This document shows positions 1 to 8,185 of a stretch of 52,341 nucleotides of DNA, in pieces. The stretch comes from Sulfuricella sp. (GTDB lineage Bacteria; Pseudomonadota; Gammaproteobacteria; Burkholderiales; Sulfuricellaceae). The notes beneath the pieces are model-generated. The model saw only the letters and a list, made by a program, of their open reading frames with translations, was not told where the DNA came from and did not search any database. Location: positions 1-52,341 of the forward strand of contig JAGXQV010000085.1 of the NCBI GenBank assembly GCA_018336195.1. Direction: 5' to 3'. Position 1 is the stretch's first letter; each line of letters starts with the position of its first letter. A program made the position numbers and the translations under genes.

Positions 1-75
1 GAGCCGCTCCAGCGGGTCGCCTGCCTCAGAGAGACTGGCATAGCGATTCTGTAGGTCAAACAGGCTGTTTTGCAT
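1..75 (-). CDS. IS5-family-like transposase, N-terminal 25 codons only
   Basis: The reading frame starts with ATG at 75 and runs off the left edge. The visible 25 residues begin MQNSLFDLQNRYASL and continue to a GDPLERL motif. From memory this resembles the conserved start of a group of IS5-type transposases (pattern FFDLxxRYxxLSxxGDPLExL). No catalytic residues are in the window. Only 25 codons are visible, so the family call rests on this short motif. Confidence 0.5.
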   Translation of the reverse strand, partial: MQNSLFDLQNRYASLSEAGDPLERL

Positions 76-146
76 GGCGTGGTCACAGGTGGCTGTACCG
101 ATAACTCAGATTATCCAGAAAGGCGGGAATTTATAGAAGTGCCCTC
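1..146 (-). mobile_element. End of an IS5-like insertion sequence (partial)
   Basis: The left edge carries the start of a transposase reading off the window. About 55 bases outside its start codon is a sequence that reads GGGCACTTCTATAAA going inward (about 131-145 on the complementary strand), which could be the terminal inverted repeat. The other end and any target duplication lie outside the window, so neither the repeat nor completeness can be confirmed. The putative IS end lies roughly 50 bases from the feoA promoter. Confidence 0.4.
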
Positions 147-194
147 AATGAAATTGACGCGACTTCACTTCAAATTCGCTTCCGGCAAAACAGC

Positions 195-222
195 TTGCAA
201 AATTCTTGAGTTTCACTAAAAT
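195..222 (+). promoter_or_regulatory. Predicted sigma-70 promoter of feoAB
   Basis: A TTGCAA -35 box (195-200) and a TAAAAT -10 box (217-222) are separated by 16 bases. The expected transcription start is near 229, about 24 bases before the feoA ATG. The -10 box abuts a Fur-like palindrome, which is the expected arrangement for iron repression. No strong Shine-Dalgarno sequence precedes feoA. Confidence 0.55.
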
Positions 223-236
223 AAGAACCATTCTCA
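222..236 (+). promoter_or_regulatory. Fur box upstream of feoA
   Basis: On the minus strand the site reads TGAGAATGGTTCTTA. It matches 10 of 14 informative positions of the 7-1-7 Fur motif TGATAAT-N-ATTATCA. It overlaps the end of the predicted -10 box and the expected start site of feoAB, so iron-loaded Fur would block transcription. The downstream genes are ferrous-iron transporters, which fits the assignment. Confidence 0.7.
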
Positions 237-252
237 ATACAAAGCACACACC

Positions 253-495
253 ATGTCAGCCCCCCTCAATCTGGATATGCTGAAACCAGGCGAGTCTGCA
301 ACTATAGCCGCCGTGCACACGGGTGACCGGACTCTCTTCTATCGCCTCGCCGCACTCGGGTTCAGGGTCGGCAAGCGTATCGAAGTTATTCGCCACGCCC
401 GTTTTGCCGGGCCTTTGCACATCCGCATCGGCTCGACCGACGTGATGATGCGGCGCCGCGAAGCCATGCAAATCGAAGTCCAACCCGTCGCATGA
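253..495 (+). CDS. feoA: Ferrous iron transport protein FeoA
   Basis: This 80-residue cytoplasmic SH3-like protein is the small partner of the FeoB Fe(II) permease. It shows the FeoA pattern: an early hydrophobic 'LKPG' segment, 'LAALGFRVGKRIEV', a GPL motif near residue 54, and a 'MMRRREAMQIEV' tail that corresponds to the usual LRRxEAxxIxV ending. The length is typical. It begins 17 bases downstream of the Fur-like site and its stop codon overlaps the feoB start (ATGA), so the two are translationally coupled. FeoA is thought to modulate FeoB activity; its exact role is not settled. No feoC is seen downstream. Confidence 0.93.
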   Translation: MSAPLNLDMLKPGESATIAAVHTGDRTLFYRLAALGFRVGKRIEVIRHARFAGPLHIRIGSTDVMMRRREAMQIEVQPVA

Positions 496-2279
496 AACGC
501 ATTGCCCTGTTGGGGATGCCCAACACCGGCAAATCCACCTTTTTCAACCGCATCACCGGCGCGTCCGCACGGGTTGGCAACTGGCCTGGAGTGACCGTAG
601 ACCTACTGAGCGCCCGTCTTCCCCTGGCTGGTGCTATGGCAGAAATTATCGATCTGCCGGGCATCTACGACCTCCACGGCTTTTCCGAAGACGAACTGGT
701 GGTCCGGCATTTCCTGGAAAACAACCCACTCGACCTGGTTCTGATTATTCTCAATACCAGCCAGATCGAGCGCCAGCTGGGACTGGCTCTGCAGATTACG
801 CAACTCGGCCTGCCCTGCGTGCTGCTGCTCAACATGGCCGACGAGGCAAAAAAATTCGGAATCAGCATCGACACCGAGAAAATGTCTGCCGAACTGGGCA
901 TCCCCGTAACACTGCTCAGCGCGAAGTATGGAAACGGCTTTGAACTTGCCAAGCAATCGATCGTCAATGCGCTGAATCAAGCCGGCAACGTCCCACCCGA
1001 AAAGATTCGCGAGCATCTCGCGCCGGATGACCGCATCGAAAACGACGTCGAAGCGCTCCTCCGTCACGCGGTTCAAATTCCCGCCCAGCTTTCGGATACC
1101 CTGACTGAACGCCTGGACAAAGTTGTGCTGCACCCCTGGTTGGGTTTGCCGCTGTTTTTCCTGATTATGTACCTGCTGTTCCAGGCCATCTTCATCCTCG
1201 GCAAACCTTTGCAGGATGGCGTCAATTGGCTGCTGGAGGGATTCAAGTCGGGCGTCGTCGAACCCCTGCTCGCATCCGCCCCACCCTGGCTGCACGGTTT
1301 GGCGGTGGACGGCATTTATAACGGGGTCGGCACGGTAGCTGCGTTCGTCCCCATCATCATCCTGTTTTTCCTATTCATGGCGGTGGTGGAAGACACCGGT
1401 TACCTGTCGCGCGCGGCTTTCCTGATGGACGCGCTGATGTCGCGCCTGGGCCTGGACGGACGGAGTTTCGTGATGATGCTGCTGGGTTTCGGCTGCAACG
1501 TCCCGGCGTTGATGGGCACCCGCGTGATGCGCTCGCGTGCCCTGCGCCTCCTGTCGATGCTGACCATTCCGTTCTCGCTGTGCTCGGCGCGCCTGCAGGT
1601 TTTCATCTTCATCACCACGGCGATTTTCACGCCGCAAGCCGCCCCCAAGGTGATATTCAGCCTGTATCTGTTCAGTTTCGCGATGGCGTTGCTGACCGCC
1701 CTGCTGTTTCGCAAGCATTTCCGCAACGACGAACCGTTCATCCTCGAACTGCCGCCCTATCGCCTACCCACGCCGCGCCAGATGCTGTTGCGCGGCTGGC
1801 ACGAAGTCCGGCATTTCCTGGATCGCGCCAGCAAATTCATTATCGCCGGCGTGGTGTTGGTCTGGCTGCTCACCCATTTCCCGCAAAATGCTGCCCCCGG
1901 CAGCGCCGAGACCTGGGCCGGGATGATCGGCAGCTTCATGGCGCCGCTCCTCGACCCCATCGGAATCAACCAGCAATTGGCAATCGCCTTGATTTTCGGT
2001 TTTGTCGCCAAGGAAATTGTGATCGGTTCGCTGGCGGTAATCTATGGACTGGACGGTGACGCGCTGATGGGCACGATGGCACAGCAATTGGACTGGGTGC
2101 AAGCATACAGTTTCATGCTCTTCACCCTGATCTACACCCCCTGTCTCTCGACGATCGCCACCCTGCGCAACGAATCAAAGAGTCTATCCTTTACGCTCCT
2201 TGCCCTGGCTTGGCCGTTAGCGGCGGCCTGGCTATTGAGCTTCGTTTTTTATCAGGGGATGCGACTGCTAGGGTATTAA
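492..2279 (+). CDS. feoB: Ferrous iron transporter FeoB (short form)
   Basis: FeoB is an inner-membrane Fe(II) transporter with an N-terminal GTPase. G motifs are visible: G1 GMPNTGKST (residues 8-16), G3 DLPG (54-57), G4 NMAD (114-117) and a G5-like SAKYG. The membrane part has two gate motifs with conserved cysteines, 'GFGCNVPALMGTR' and 'YTPCLSTIATLRNE'. At 595 residues it is shorter than E. coli FeoB (about 770) and ends soon after the last membrane segments, so the long C-terminal tail is missing; short forms of this kind are common. The start overlaps the feoA stop by 4 bases. The 3' end overlaps the convergent RNA-methylase gene by 12 bases. Confidence 0.95.
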   Translation: MKRIALLGMPNTGKSTFFNRITGASARVGNWPGVTVDLLSARLPLAGAMAEIIDLPGIYDLHGFSEDELVVRHFLENNPLDLVLIILNTSQIERQLGLALQITQLGLPCVLLLNMADEAKKFGISIDTEKMSAELGIPVTLLSAKYGNGFELAKQSIVNALNQAGNVPPEKIREHLAPDDRIENDVEALLRHAVQIPAQLSDTLTERLDKVVLHPWLGLPLFFLIMYLLFQAIFILGKPLQDGVNWLLEGFKSGVVEPLLASAPPWLHGLAVDGIYNGVGTVAAFVPIIILFFLFMAVVEDTGYLSRAAFLMDALMSRLGLDGRSFVMMLLGFGCNVPALMGTRVMRSRALRLLSMLTIPFSLCSARLQVFIFITTAIFTPQAAPKVIFSLYLFSFAMALLTALLFRKHFRNDEPFILELPPYRLPTPRQMLLRGWHEVRHFLDRASKFIIAGVVLVWLLTHFPQNAAPGSAETWAGMIGSFMAPLLDPIGINQQLAIALIFGFVAKEIVIGSLAVIYGLDGDALMGTMAQQLDWVQAYSFMLFTLIYTPCLSTIATLRNESKSLSFTLLALAWPLAAAWLLSFVFYQGMRLLGY

Positions 2280-3047
2280 GCTCTGGCGGACTTTTTCAAA
2301 CAGACAGATTGCCGTCGCAGCCGCGGCATTCAGCGACTCCATTCCGCCCGGCATGGGAATGGCAACGGTTTGCGTCGCCGCGGCAAGCAACTCCGGCGAC
2401 AAGCCGCCACCTTCGTTACCAATGGCGAATGCCACGACACCGCGCAAATCCGTCTCGAACAAGGTGTGCTCTGCGCCTGGTGCGGCCGCCAGCACTTGGC
2501 CGGGAAAATCCGCCGCCAGCCCACATAACGCTTGGTTTTCCAGGATGGACAGGTAGAAATGCGCCCCCATCCCGGCCCGCAGAACTTTCGGGGACCAGAT
2601 ATCCACGCAGGTCGGGGATAAATAAATCTTGTCGCATCCAGCAGAGGCCGCAGAACGCAGAATCGAGCCGAGATTTCCCGGATCTTGCAGGGCTTCCAGA
2701 AACAGACAGAACTGCCCTACCCCCCCAGCCGACGGAAGCGGGATGGGAATCACCGCAGCAATCCCGGTAACGGTTTCCACGGTGGAAATTTCTGCAAACA
2801 GCGAATCCTCCAGAACCAGCATGACTTCGGGAGGCACATTGCGCAGCAGACCGGCGATTTCCGGCGCGTCCTGGCGCGAATCGGCGACCGCCACCCGTTC
2901 TGGGATACCGACGCGCTCCAGATAGACCGTCAACAGATGGGTACCGTCGAGTATCGTCCGCTGGCCCTTGCGCCGTTCCCGCGCCGAGTGCGCGAGTTTC
3001 TTCAGTTGCTTGAAATGCGCGTTATCGCGCGAAGTGATCCGCTTCAT
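2268..3047 (-). CDS. TrmH/SpoU-family RNA 2'-O-methyltransferase
   Basis: This 259-residue protein belongs to the SPOUT (TrmH) superfamily, which methylates ribose 2'-OH in rRNA or tRNA using S-adenosylmethionine. The three SpoU motifs are visible: 'LQDPGNLGSILRSA' (about 120-133), 'AIGNEGGGLSPELL' (about 213-226) and 'IPMPGGMESLNAAAATAI' (about 231-248), the last two forming the knotted SAM site. The N-terminal 100 residues look like the SpoU substrate-binding domain. It starts directly after the TGA of the upstream pentapeptide gene (TGA-ATG), so the pair is probably one operon. Target specificity cannot be read from sequence, so no symbol is given. Confidence 0.88.
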   Translation of the reverse strand: MKRITSRDNAHFKQLKKLAHSARERRKGQRTILDGTHLLTVYLERVGIPERVAVADSRQDAPEIAGLLRNVPPEVMLVLEDSLFAEISTVETVTGIAAVIPIPLPSAGGVGQFCLFLEALQDPGNLGSILRSAASAGCDKIYLSPTCVDIWSPKVLRAGMGAHFYLSILENQALCGLAADFPGQVLAAAPGAEHTLFETDLRGVVAFAIGNEGGGLSPELLAAATQTVAIPMPGGMESLNAAAATAICLFEKVRQSLIP

Positions 3048-3872
3048 TCAGAGGCATTGCCCCAGAGAACCGACAGCGCACATCTTGCCGTCGACCCAGG
3101 TCGCGCCGTCAAGTTTGGCCCCGTCCAGCACCGCATCGGCGAGATTGGCATTGCGCAGGTTCGCTTGCGACAAATCTGCGTCGCGCAATTCGGCAAAATT
3201 GAGATTCGCCCCTTCTAGATTGGCCCCGGAAAGATTTGCCCCGTTCAGGGTAGCGTAGGACAAGTCGGAAGCGGCGAGATTGGCCCCTCCCAGACGGCTA
3301 TTACTCATATCGGTACTGTTGAACTTGGCTCCACTCAGCTTGGCGCCGCTCAAGTCGGCATCATGCAGCAAAGTTCCGCTTTTATCGCAGCCAGCCCAGT
3401 TGATTTTCGGTCCTGCAGCGCTATCGCATGCCGGAAGGGGGGCTGCGATCAACATCTGGGGCTGGGGGGCCACTTCCGCTTCCTGCCATTGCCAAGCGAG
3501 GAAGCCCCCCAGACCAACCACCGCAGCCAGTGCAAGCAGTGCGCTCAACCATTTTAGAAGCTTACTGGGACGAGACAAATGGCCGGGATGGGCGTGCAGA
3601 GCCGGATCAGCCTCCCAGCGCAAAGCCGCCTTGACGCGTTCCTCATGCCATTTTCGAGATTCCTCATCGAGTTCTTCTGACGGTTGCGGCGGCGGCTCTT
3701 CTCTGGATAAGCCGGGAAACTGGCTAAGCGGCAACCAGTTCGATTGGTCCGGGCTGATCTCGTCGCTTACGACGATTTCACCGGAAACCAGACCTTGCTG
3801 GATTTCCTTGAGGGGGAATTGCCCCAGCACCTTACCCTGATGCCTGACGAACCATAATTGATTTACGCTCAT
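3048..3872 (-). CDS. GYF2-domain membrane protein with pentapeptide repeats
   Basis: The 274-residue protein has three parts. Residues 1-55 resemble the GYF_2/DUF4339 domain ('WFVRHQGKVLGQFPLKEI', then 'WLPLSQFPG'). One hydrophobic segment lies at about 105-128. From about 165 to 262 there is a run of roughly twenty A(D/N)LxX pentapeptide repeats, expected to form a right-handed quadrilateral beta-helix. A pair of cysteines lies near the helix start and another near the C-terminus. GYF2 domains usually mediate protein contacts and pentapeptide helices are scaffolds, so a structural or interaction role is likely, but the function is not known. It precedes the SpoU methylase without a gap. Confidence 0.8.
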   Translation of the reverse strand: MSVNQLWFVRHQGKVLGQFPLKEIQQGLVSGEIVVSDEISPDQSNWLPLSQFPGLSREEPPPQPSEELDEESRKWHEERVKAALRWEADPALHAHPGHLSRPSKLLKWLSALLALAAVVGLGGFLAWQWQEAEVAPQPQMLIAAPLPACDSAAGPKINWAGCDKSGTLLHDADLSGAKLSGAKFNSTDMSNSRLGGANLAASDLSYATLNGANLSGANLEGANLNFAELRDADLSQANLRNANLADAVLDGAKLDGATWVDGKMCAVGSLGQCL

Positions 3873-3916
3873 GTCAGTTGTCCGATATCGGATTGCGTAT
3901 TAACAATAGAAGAAAA

Positions 3917-5368
3917 TCATCTTTTCCCAAGGTGGCTCAGGCCTTGGGCTGCCCGTAGGCAAAGACGCTTGAACTCCTGGTAAGACTGCTCGTCCAGTTC
4001 GCAATGTCCATGCCGACGATCTGCATACATCATGCCGATTGGCTTGTCGTGCACAAAAATCGACATGGCGTAAAACCCGTCCTTTCCGCCAATCATTTCG
4101 CTAATCGGTTCGGGCAACAAAGCCGCAAAATTTGGGGCATTCGACGCATTGACCCAGACGCTTTGCATCTTGGTAAGCAACCGGGAAAAGAGATGTGGGG
4201 TGCGGGTGTCGAATTGAAAATTCCGCAACGGCGAGCCTTCGTCCGCCCCCATCACATATTTTGCCCTGACTGCGGCGCGGTCCGCCGTCATCAAGGCAAA
4301 CACCACCCGATTCAGCCCGATACCTTGATGCATCCCCTGCAACACCAGGGACAGCATGTCGTGAAGGTTAAGTGTGCCATTCAAATGGGCGGTAATTTCA
4401 TCCATGATCCGTTGCAATTCGCCGGGATGCGGCATCAGGCACACGCCTCCGCCCGCCTGCCCCGGCGCTTCGTCATCGTCCGGTTCCTCCGGCCATTCTC
4501 CCGGCAACATCGGCAACCACGCGGCAGCGGGCGGCACATGAAAAGCCTCCCAATGGCGTCCTTCCACAAGAGCATTCCGGTGGACTATCGCGATGACTTC
4601 ATCGGTCGGGAAATTGAATTGCCCGGCAATCACTTCGTAGTCGGCCAGCAGCTTGGGAGAATGCCAACCCACCGCAGCGTGGCGTGCCAGCGCCGCACCG
4701 ATGATCGCCATCAAGGCACGGGAATTGGTGGCATTTTTGTTGTCCATGAACATCAGCAGCAAATCCGGCAATTTCCACTTTGCCACCAGTGCCAGCTGAA
4801 ATTCCCACAGAGTAAATCCCAGAATGCCTTTTTCCGCATCTTCCCGGCTGACTTTCTGGCGTCGTACCACCTTGAGGATTTTCAGCATCGCGTCGGGCGC
4901 GATACACCACATGACCATTTCGCCCATATCGTGCAACATGGTTCCAACATACACCTCTTCAGACTTGATGTCGGCCCGCAAAATCGCCATGTCGCGGGCC
5001 TGCCAAGCGGCATGATGGGCACGGCTCAGACATGTAAGCAGCCCCTCCGACTCCTTGTCATGCACAGGGCGGATATCCTCGATACTCGCCAGGGAAGCGA
5101 AATGTTTGAAAAAAGGAGGTACCCCAAGCATGATGACGGCGCTGTGGAGCGTCGCGATTTCCGCCCCGAAACGACCATGCACGCGACCATTGGCATAGCC
5201 GATCACCTTGAGGGTCATCAAGGGGTCATGCAACACCACTTCGGAAATATCATTGGCAGACAGACCCTCCGCATTTTTCGCTAGGTAGGCAATTGACAAG
5301 GCCGTCCTGCGCAGCACCGGCAACTGCTCCAGGGAACTTTCATCGACCCACTGTTCAAGGCTTTTCAT
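3917..5368 (-). CDS. HDOD-domain signalling protein with C-terminal GAF-like region
   Basis: The N-terminal half (about residues 5-210) is an HDOD domain, a catalytically inactive relative of HD phosphohydrolases. It shows 'LPVLRRTALSIA', 'DPLMTLKVIGYAN' and 'GTMLHDMGEMVMWC'. The C-terminal part (about 320-480) contains 'LNLHDMLSLVLQGMHQGIGLNRVVFALM', resembling a GAF sensor. HDOD proteins commonly act in motility, chemotaxis or stress signalling, and its proximity to motAB fits this, though that is inference. ATG at 5368 is chosen; a TTG eight codons upstream has no better ribosome site. The start lies about 35 bases after the stop of the methyltransferase gene on the same strand. Confidence 0.82.
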   Translation of the reverse strand: MKSLEQWVDESSLEQLPVLRRTALSIAYLAKNAEGLSANDISEVVLHDPLMTLKVIGYANGRVHGRFGAEIATLHSAVIMLGVPPFFKHFASLASIEDIRPVHDKESEGLLTCLSRAHHAAWQARDMAILRADIKSEEVYVGTMLHDMGEMVMWCIAPDAMLKILKVVRRQKVSREDAEKGILGFTLWEFQLALVAKWKLPDLLLMFMDNKNATNSRALMAIIGAALARHAAVGWHSPKLLADYEVIAGQFNFPTDEVIAIVHRNALVEGRHWEAFHVPPAAAWLPMLPGEWPEEPDDDEAPGQAGGGVCLMPHPGELQRIMDEITAHLNGTLNLHDMLSLVLQGMHQGIGLNRVVFALMTADRAAVRAKYVMGADEGSPLRNFQFDTRTPHLFSRLLTKMQSVWVNASNAPNFAALLPEPISEMIGGKDGFYAMSIFVHDKPIGMMYADRRHGHCELDEQSYQEFKRLCLRAAQGLSHLGKR

Positions 5369-5404
5369 AAAATCGCACCCGCTGATATGCAAGCATCATA
5401 CTCA

Positions 5405-6184
5405 TTATATCCGGTAAATGTACAAGGTCGATTTATGGAAATCGTCAAGCTGCACCGTTGCAGCCGGCATGACATCCGGCACGGCAAAGGTATTGCTTAT
5501 GAACAGGCTGCCGGGATGCATTTCCTCTTTCACCTTCTCCCACAATCTGCTCATGGGAACGGGAGAAAGATAAGCATAAGCCACGTCAAACCCGGCCAGA
5601 TCAACATCCCACAAACTGCCGAAACGCATGCGGCAGCGATTCCCCGTCGTCCGCAACCATCCCAGGAAAAAGGGCAACGGAGCCGCCTCGATTCCAACAA
5701 GTTCGACGTTCTCGCAAGCACCCGAGAGAAATTTCAGCATGCCACCGATCCCTGATCCCAAATCTATCATCCGCACCCCGGCGTGCTTCGGCAATATCCC
5801 CGCCACTGCCTGCCACGCTTGATTACTGGAAAGGTATAAAGGAACCTGGGAACGGAATACGCTCCAGTAAACCGACACCATCAGAAGAAAGAGGCCCAGA
5901 AAAAAGGACGGGGCGATTTGCAGGGACAAAAGCACCAGCAACAGAGGAAAAAACAGGAATTGGATAGGTATCCACCAAGGCCGCATCCCCCAGCGAAACG
6001 ACAAATAAGCCGCCACGCCACCTTCGAATACGGCGTTGAGAAACAAGAGGAGCGGTCGCCCCGCGACAAACATTACGCCAGCGGCCAGCGCCAATGCGGC
6101 TGCCAGCCCAGCCACATGGGCTGCCAGCGCGGTCAGGAAGGGAGGAAAACGGCTTTGCACGGATGTCGTGGAAGCCACGAGCAC
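5405..6184 (-). CDS. Membrane-anchored class I SAM methyltransferase-like protein
   Basis: The N-terminal half holds about four hydrophobic segments (for example 'LAAALALAAGVMFVAG' and 'FLFFPLLLVLLSL'). The C-terminal half is a Rossmann methyltransferase with the SAM loop 'MIDLGSGIGGMLKFLS' and an acidic 'VGIEAAP' strand. The substrate is unknown. It directly follows motB: only GTG codons after the motB stop are available (6184 chosen; 6178 or 6160 also possible), and no clear ribosome site is seen, so translation may be coupled to motB. From memory a membrane methyltransferase often follows motAB in betaproteobacteria, but no flagellar role is established. The start is uncertain. Confidence 0.72.
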   Translation of the reverse strand: MLVASTTSVQSRFPPFLTALAAHVAGLAAALALAAGVMFVAGRPLLLFLNAVFEGGVAAYLSFRWGMRPWWIPIQFLFFPLLLVLLSLQIAPSFFLGLFLLMVSVYWSVFRSQVPLYLSSNQAWQAVAGILPKHAGVRMIDLGSGIGGMLKFLSGACENVELVGIEAAPLPFFLGWLRTTGNRCRMRFGSLWDVDLAGFDVAYAYLSPVPMSRLWEKVKEEMHPGSLFISNTFAVPDVMPAATVQLDDFHKSTLYIYRI

Positions 6185-6194
6185 ACTGGAACAC

Positions 6195-7199
6195 TCAATG
6201 ATGTTTGGCGTCCGCCGGAGCACTTGCCGCCTCCTTGGAGCCAAGAGCCTGTTTGGGCACGGACGCCAATTCCTTCGCATCGGCGGCATTCGAGACCGTC
6301 ACCTTGTCGTCGGCGCCAGCTTTTTCTTCGCCGGCATTGGCGCTATTTTCGGCGGTCAACGCTTCTTCGGTCATTTTGTTGAGTACGATAATACTGATGC
6401 GCCGGTTGACCGGATTGAGCAGATCGGCCTTGTCGAACGGAATCGCAGAGGCGAGTCCGACTACGCGCAGCACCTTGCCTTCCTCCATCCCGCCATAGAT
6501 CAATTCGCGGCGCGACGAATTGGCGCGGTCCGCCGACAATTCCCAGTTGCTATAGCCTTTTTCCCCCCCGTAATACGGGGTGGAATCGGTATGCCCGGTA
6601 AGACTGATACGGTTGGGAACATCGTTAAGGACTTTTCCGATGGCCCGCAGAATTTCTTTGGTGTAGGGTTTGAGTTGGTCGTGTCCGATATCGAACATGG
6701 GGCGATTTTTCTCGTCGACAATCTGGATACGCAGGCCTTCCGAAGTGATGTCGATCAGAATCTGCTTCTTGAATTGGTTAAGTTTGGTATCGCCCTCAAC
6801 CATTTTTTGCAGCTTGTCCTTCAACTCGCGCAACTTAGCTTTTTCCTGTTGGGCCTTGGCATCCGCAAGCGTAACCGATTGAGGTTGTCTTTTTTCCCCC
6901 CCGCGTTTGATCTGCCCTGCCGATTTGGTCATATCCAGGCCACCGCCGCGAATCACGCTGGTCGCGTCGCCTGCGCCCTCCCCGCCGCGACTGGAGACTT
7001 TCATGGGATTCTTGAAGTATTCGGCAATCCCCTCCAAAGTGGCCTTGGTCGTCGATCCCAACAGCCACATCAGCAGGAAGAACGCCATCATCGCCGTAAC
7101 GAAGTCGGCATAGGCAATTTTCCACGCGCCGCCATGCGCCCCGCCATGCCCGCCTTTCTTGCGTTTGATGATAATGGGGCGTTGTGAATCGTCGCTCAT
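6195..7199 (-). CDS. motB: Flagellar motor stator protein MotB
   Basis: MotB anchors the stator to peptidoglycan and carries the proton-binding aspartate of the motor. The 334-residue sequence has a basic N-terminus, one membrane segment (about 31-48) with Asp at position 32 in 'YADFVTAMMAFFLLMWLL', and a C-terminal OmpA-like peptidoglycan-binding domain containing 'LTGHTDSTPYYG' and 'NWELSADRANSSRREL'. The tail after the OmpA domain is Ala/Glu/Lys-rich. It lies 35 bases downstream of motA with AGGAA before the ATG, so motAB are co-transcribed. The Asp indicates H+ coupling; MotA also looks like the proton type. Confidence 0.96.
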   Translation of the reverse strand: MSDDSQRPIIIKRKKGGHGGAHGGAWKIAYADFVTAMMAFFLLMWLLGSTTKATLEGIAEYFKNPMKVSSRGGEGAGDATSVIRGGGLDMTKSAGQIKRGGEKRQPQSVTLADAKAQQEKAKLRELKDKLQKMVEGDTKLNQFKKQILIDITSEGLRIQIVDEKNRPMFDIGHDQLKPYTKEILRAIGKVLNDVPNRISLTGHTDSTPYYGGEKGYSNWELSADRANSSRRELIYGGMEEGKVLRVVGLASAIPFDKADLLNPVNRRISIIVLNKMTEEALTAENSANAGEEKAGADDKVTVSNAADAKELASVPKQALGSKEAASAPADAKHH

Positions 7200-7234
7200 G
7201 CGCGGGTTCCTGAAGTGGGATTAGGGCGTGGCGG

Positions 7235-8089
7235 TTATTTCTTCTGTTTAACGTGTGCTTCAAGCTCAAGGAAGCCCGGACGCTCGGTCGAGAACAATAC
7301 CTTACGACCAAATTCCACCGCCACCGTCGGTGCATAGCCATTCAGGCTGGCGAGCAGCGTCACCTTGATGGTCTGGAATACCTTGGTCGATTCTTCCAGC
7401 TTTTGCTCGCACAAGCCCGCAAGTGGACTTATGAAGCCATAAGAAAGCAAAATCCCCAGGAACGTGCCGACTAGGGCGTGAGCGATCAGAATCCCCAACT
7501 CCGCCGGGGGCAAGCCCACTGATTCCATGGTATGCACCACCCCCATCACCGCCGCCACAATACCGAAAGCCGGCATCCCGTCGCCAAGCTTGGCCAGCGC
7601 GGTCGCCGGAGCAGCACCTTCGTGGTGGTGGGTTTCAATTTCGTTGTCCATGAGGTTTTCCACCTCGAAGGCGTTGAGATTGCCACCGACCATGATACGC
7701 AAGTAGTCAGCCATGAACTCGACCACGTGGTGATCCCCATGTACCAAGGGGTATTTCGAGAATAGCGGGCTGGAATCGGGGGTTTCCACATCGCCCTCAA
7801 TTGACATCAGGCCTTCCTTGCGAATCTTGGCGAGAATTTCATACAGGAGCGCGAACAGTTCCATGTAGTAAGCCTTGTTGTAAGGTGACCCCTTGAACAG
7901 GGTCGGCAGGGTTTTCATGGTCGCCTTGACGACCTTGCTGTTATTGCCAACAACGAAAGCGCCACCTGCAGCTCCGCCGATCATGAGCAACTCAATGGGT
8001 TGAAACAGCGCCGCGAGATGTCCGCCCGCCATGGCAAAACCGCCGAAAACCGAGCCACCTACCAAAAGCCAACCGATAATGACGAACAT
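7235..8089 (-). CDS. motA: Flagellar motor stator protein MotA
   Basis: MotA is the inner-membrane subunit that forms the ion channel with MotB and drives the rotor through its cytoplasmic loop. The 284-residue sequence opens 'MFVIIGWLLVGGSVFGGFAMAGG', closely parallel to E. coli MotA. It retains 'PIELLMIGGAAGGAFVVGNN' and the conserved proline region 'VGLPPAELGILIAHALVGTFLGI'. The length is typical. A GGAGCAGG ribosome site precedes the ATG. The 96-base gap upstream is compatible with its own promoter, but only a weak sigma-28-like match was seen. Confidence 0.96.
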   Translation of the reverse strand: MFVIIGWLLVGGSVFGGFAMAGGHLAALFQPIELLMIGGAAGGAFVVGNNSKVVKATMKTLPTLFKGSPYNKAYYMELFALLYEILAKIRKEGLMSIEGDVETPDSSPLFSKYPLVHGDHHVVEFMADYLRIMVGGNLNAFEVENLMDNEIETHHHEGAAPATALAKLGDGMPAFGIVAAVMGVVHTMESVGLPPAELGILIAHALVGTFLGILLSYGFISPLAGLCEQKLEESTKVFQTIKVTLLASLNGYAPTVAVEFGRKVLFSTERPGFLELEAHVKQKK

Positions 8090-8185
8090 TTCAACCTGCT
8101 CCCGAGGGTAATGGAATCCCCTCTATTATTCTTTGAAGGGCCGTAACCCGGCTATTGTATAAACTATTTGTGGTTTCAGGAAACA

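Noticed and set aside
603..1295. 230-codon minus-strand frame inside feoB
   Set aside because: It lies wholly antisense to a clear feoB gene, shows no recognisable motif, and arises from GC-rich codon structure.
4004..5284. 426-codon plus-strand frame
   Set aside because: Antisense shadow of the HDOD gene; composition (His, Gln, Arg rich) is typical of such shadows.
6036..7187. 383-codon plus-strand frame
   Set aside because: Antisense to motB and the following methyltransferase, which both have clear motifs.
8090..8185. Sigma-28-like promoter for motA
   Set aside because: Only GCCGGGTT could serve as a -10 (four of eight matches) and no TAAA-type -35 lies at the right distance.
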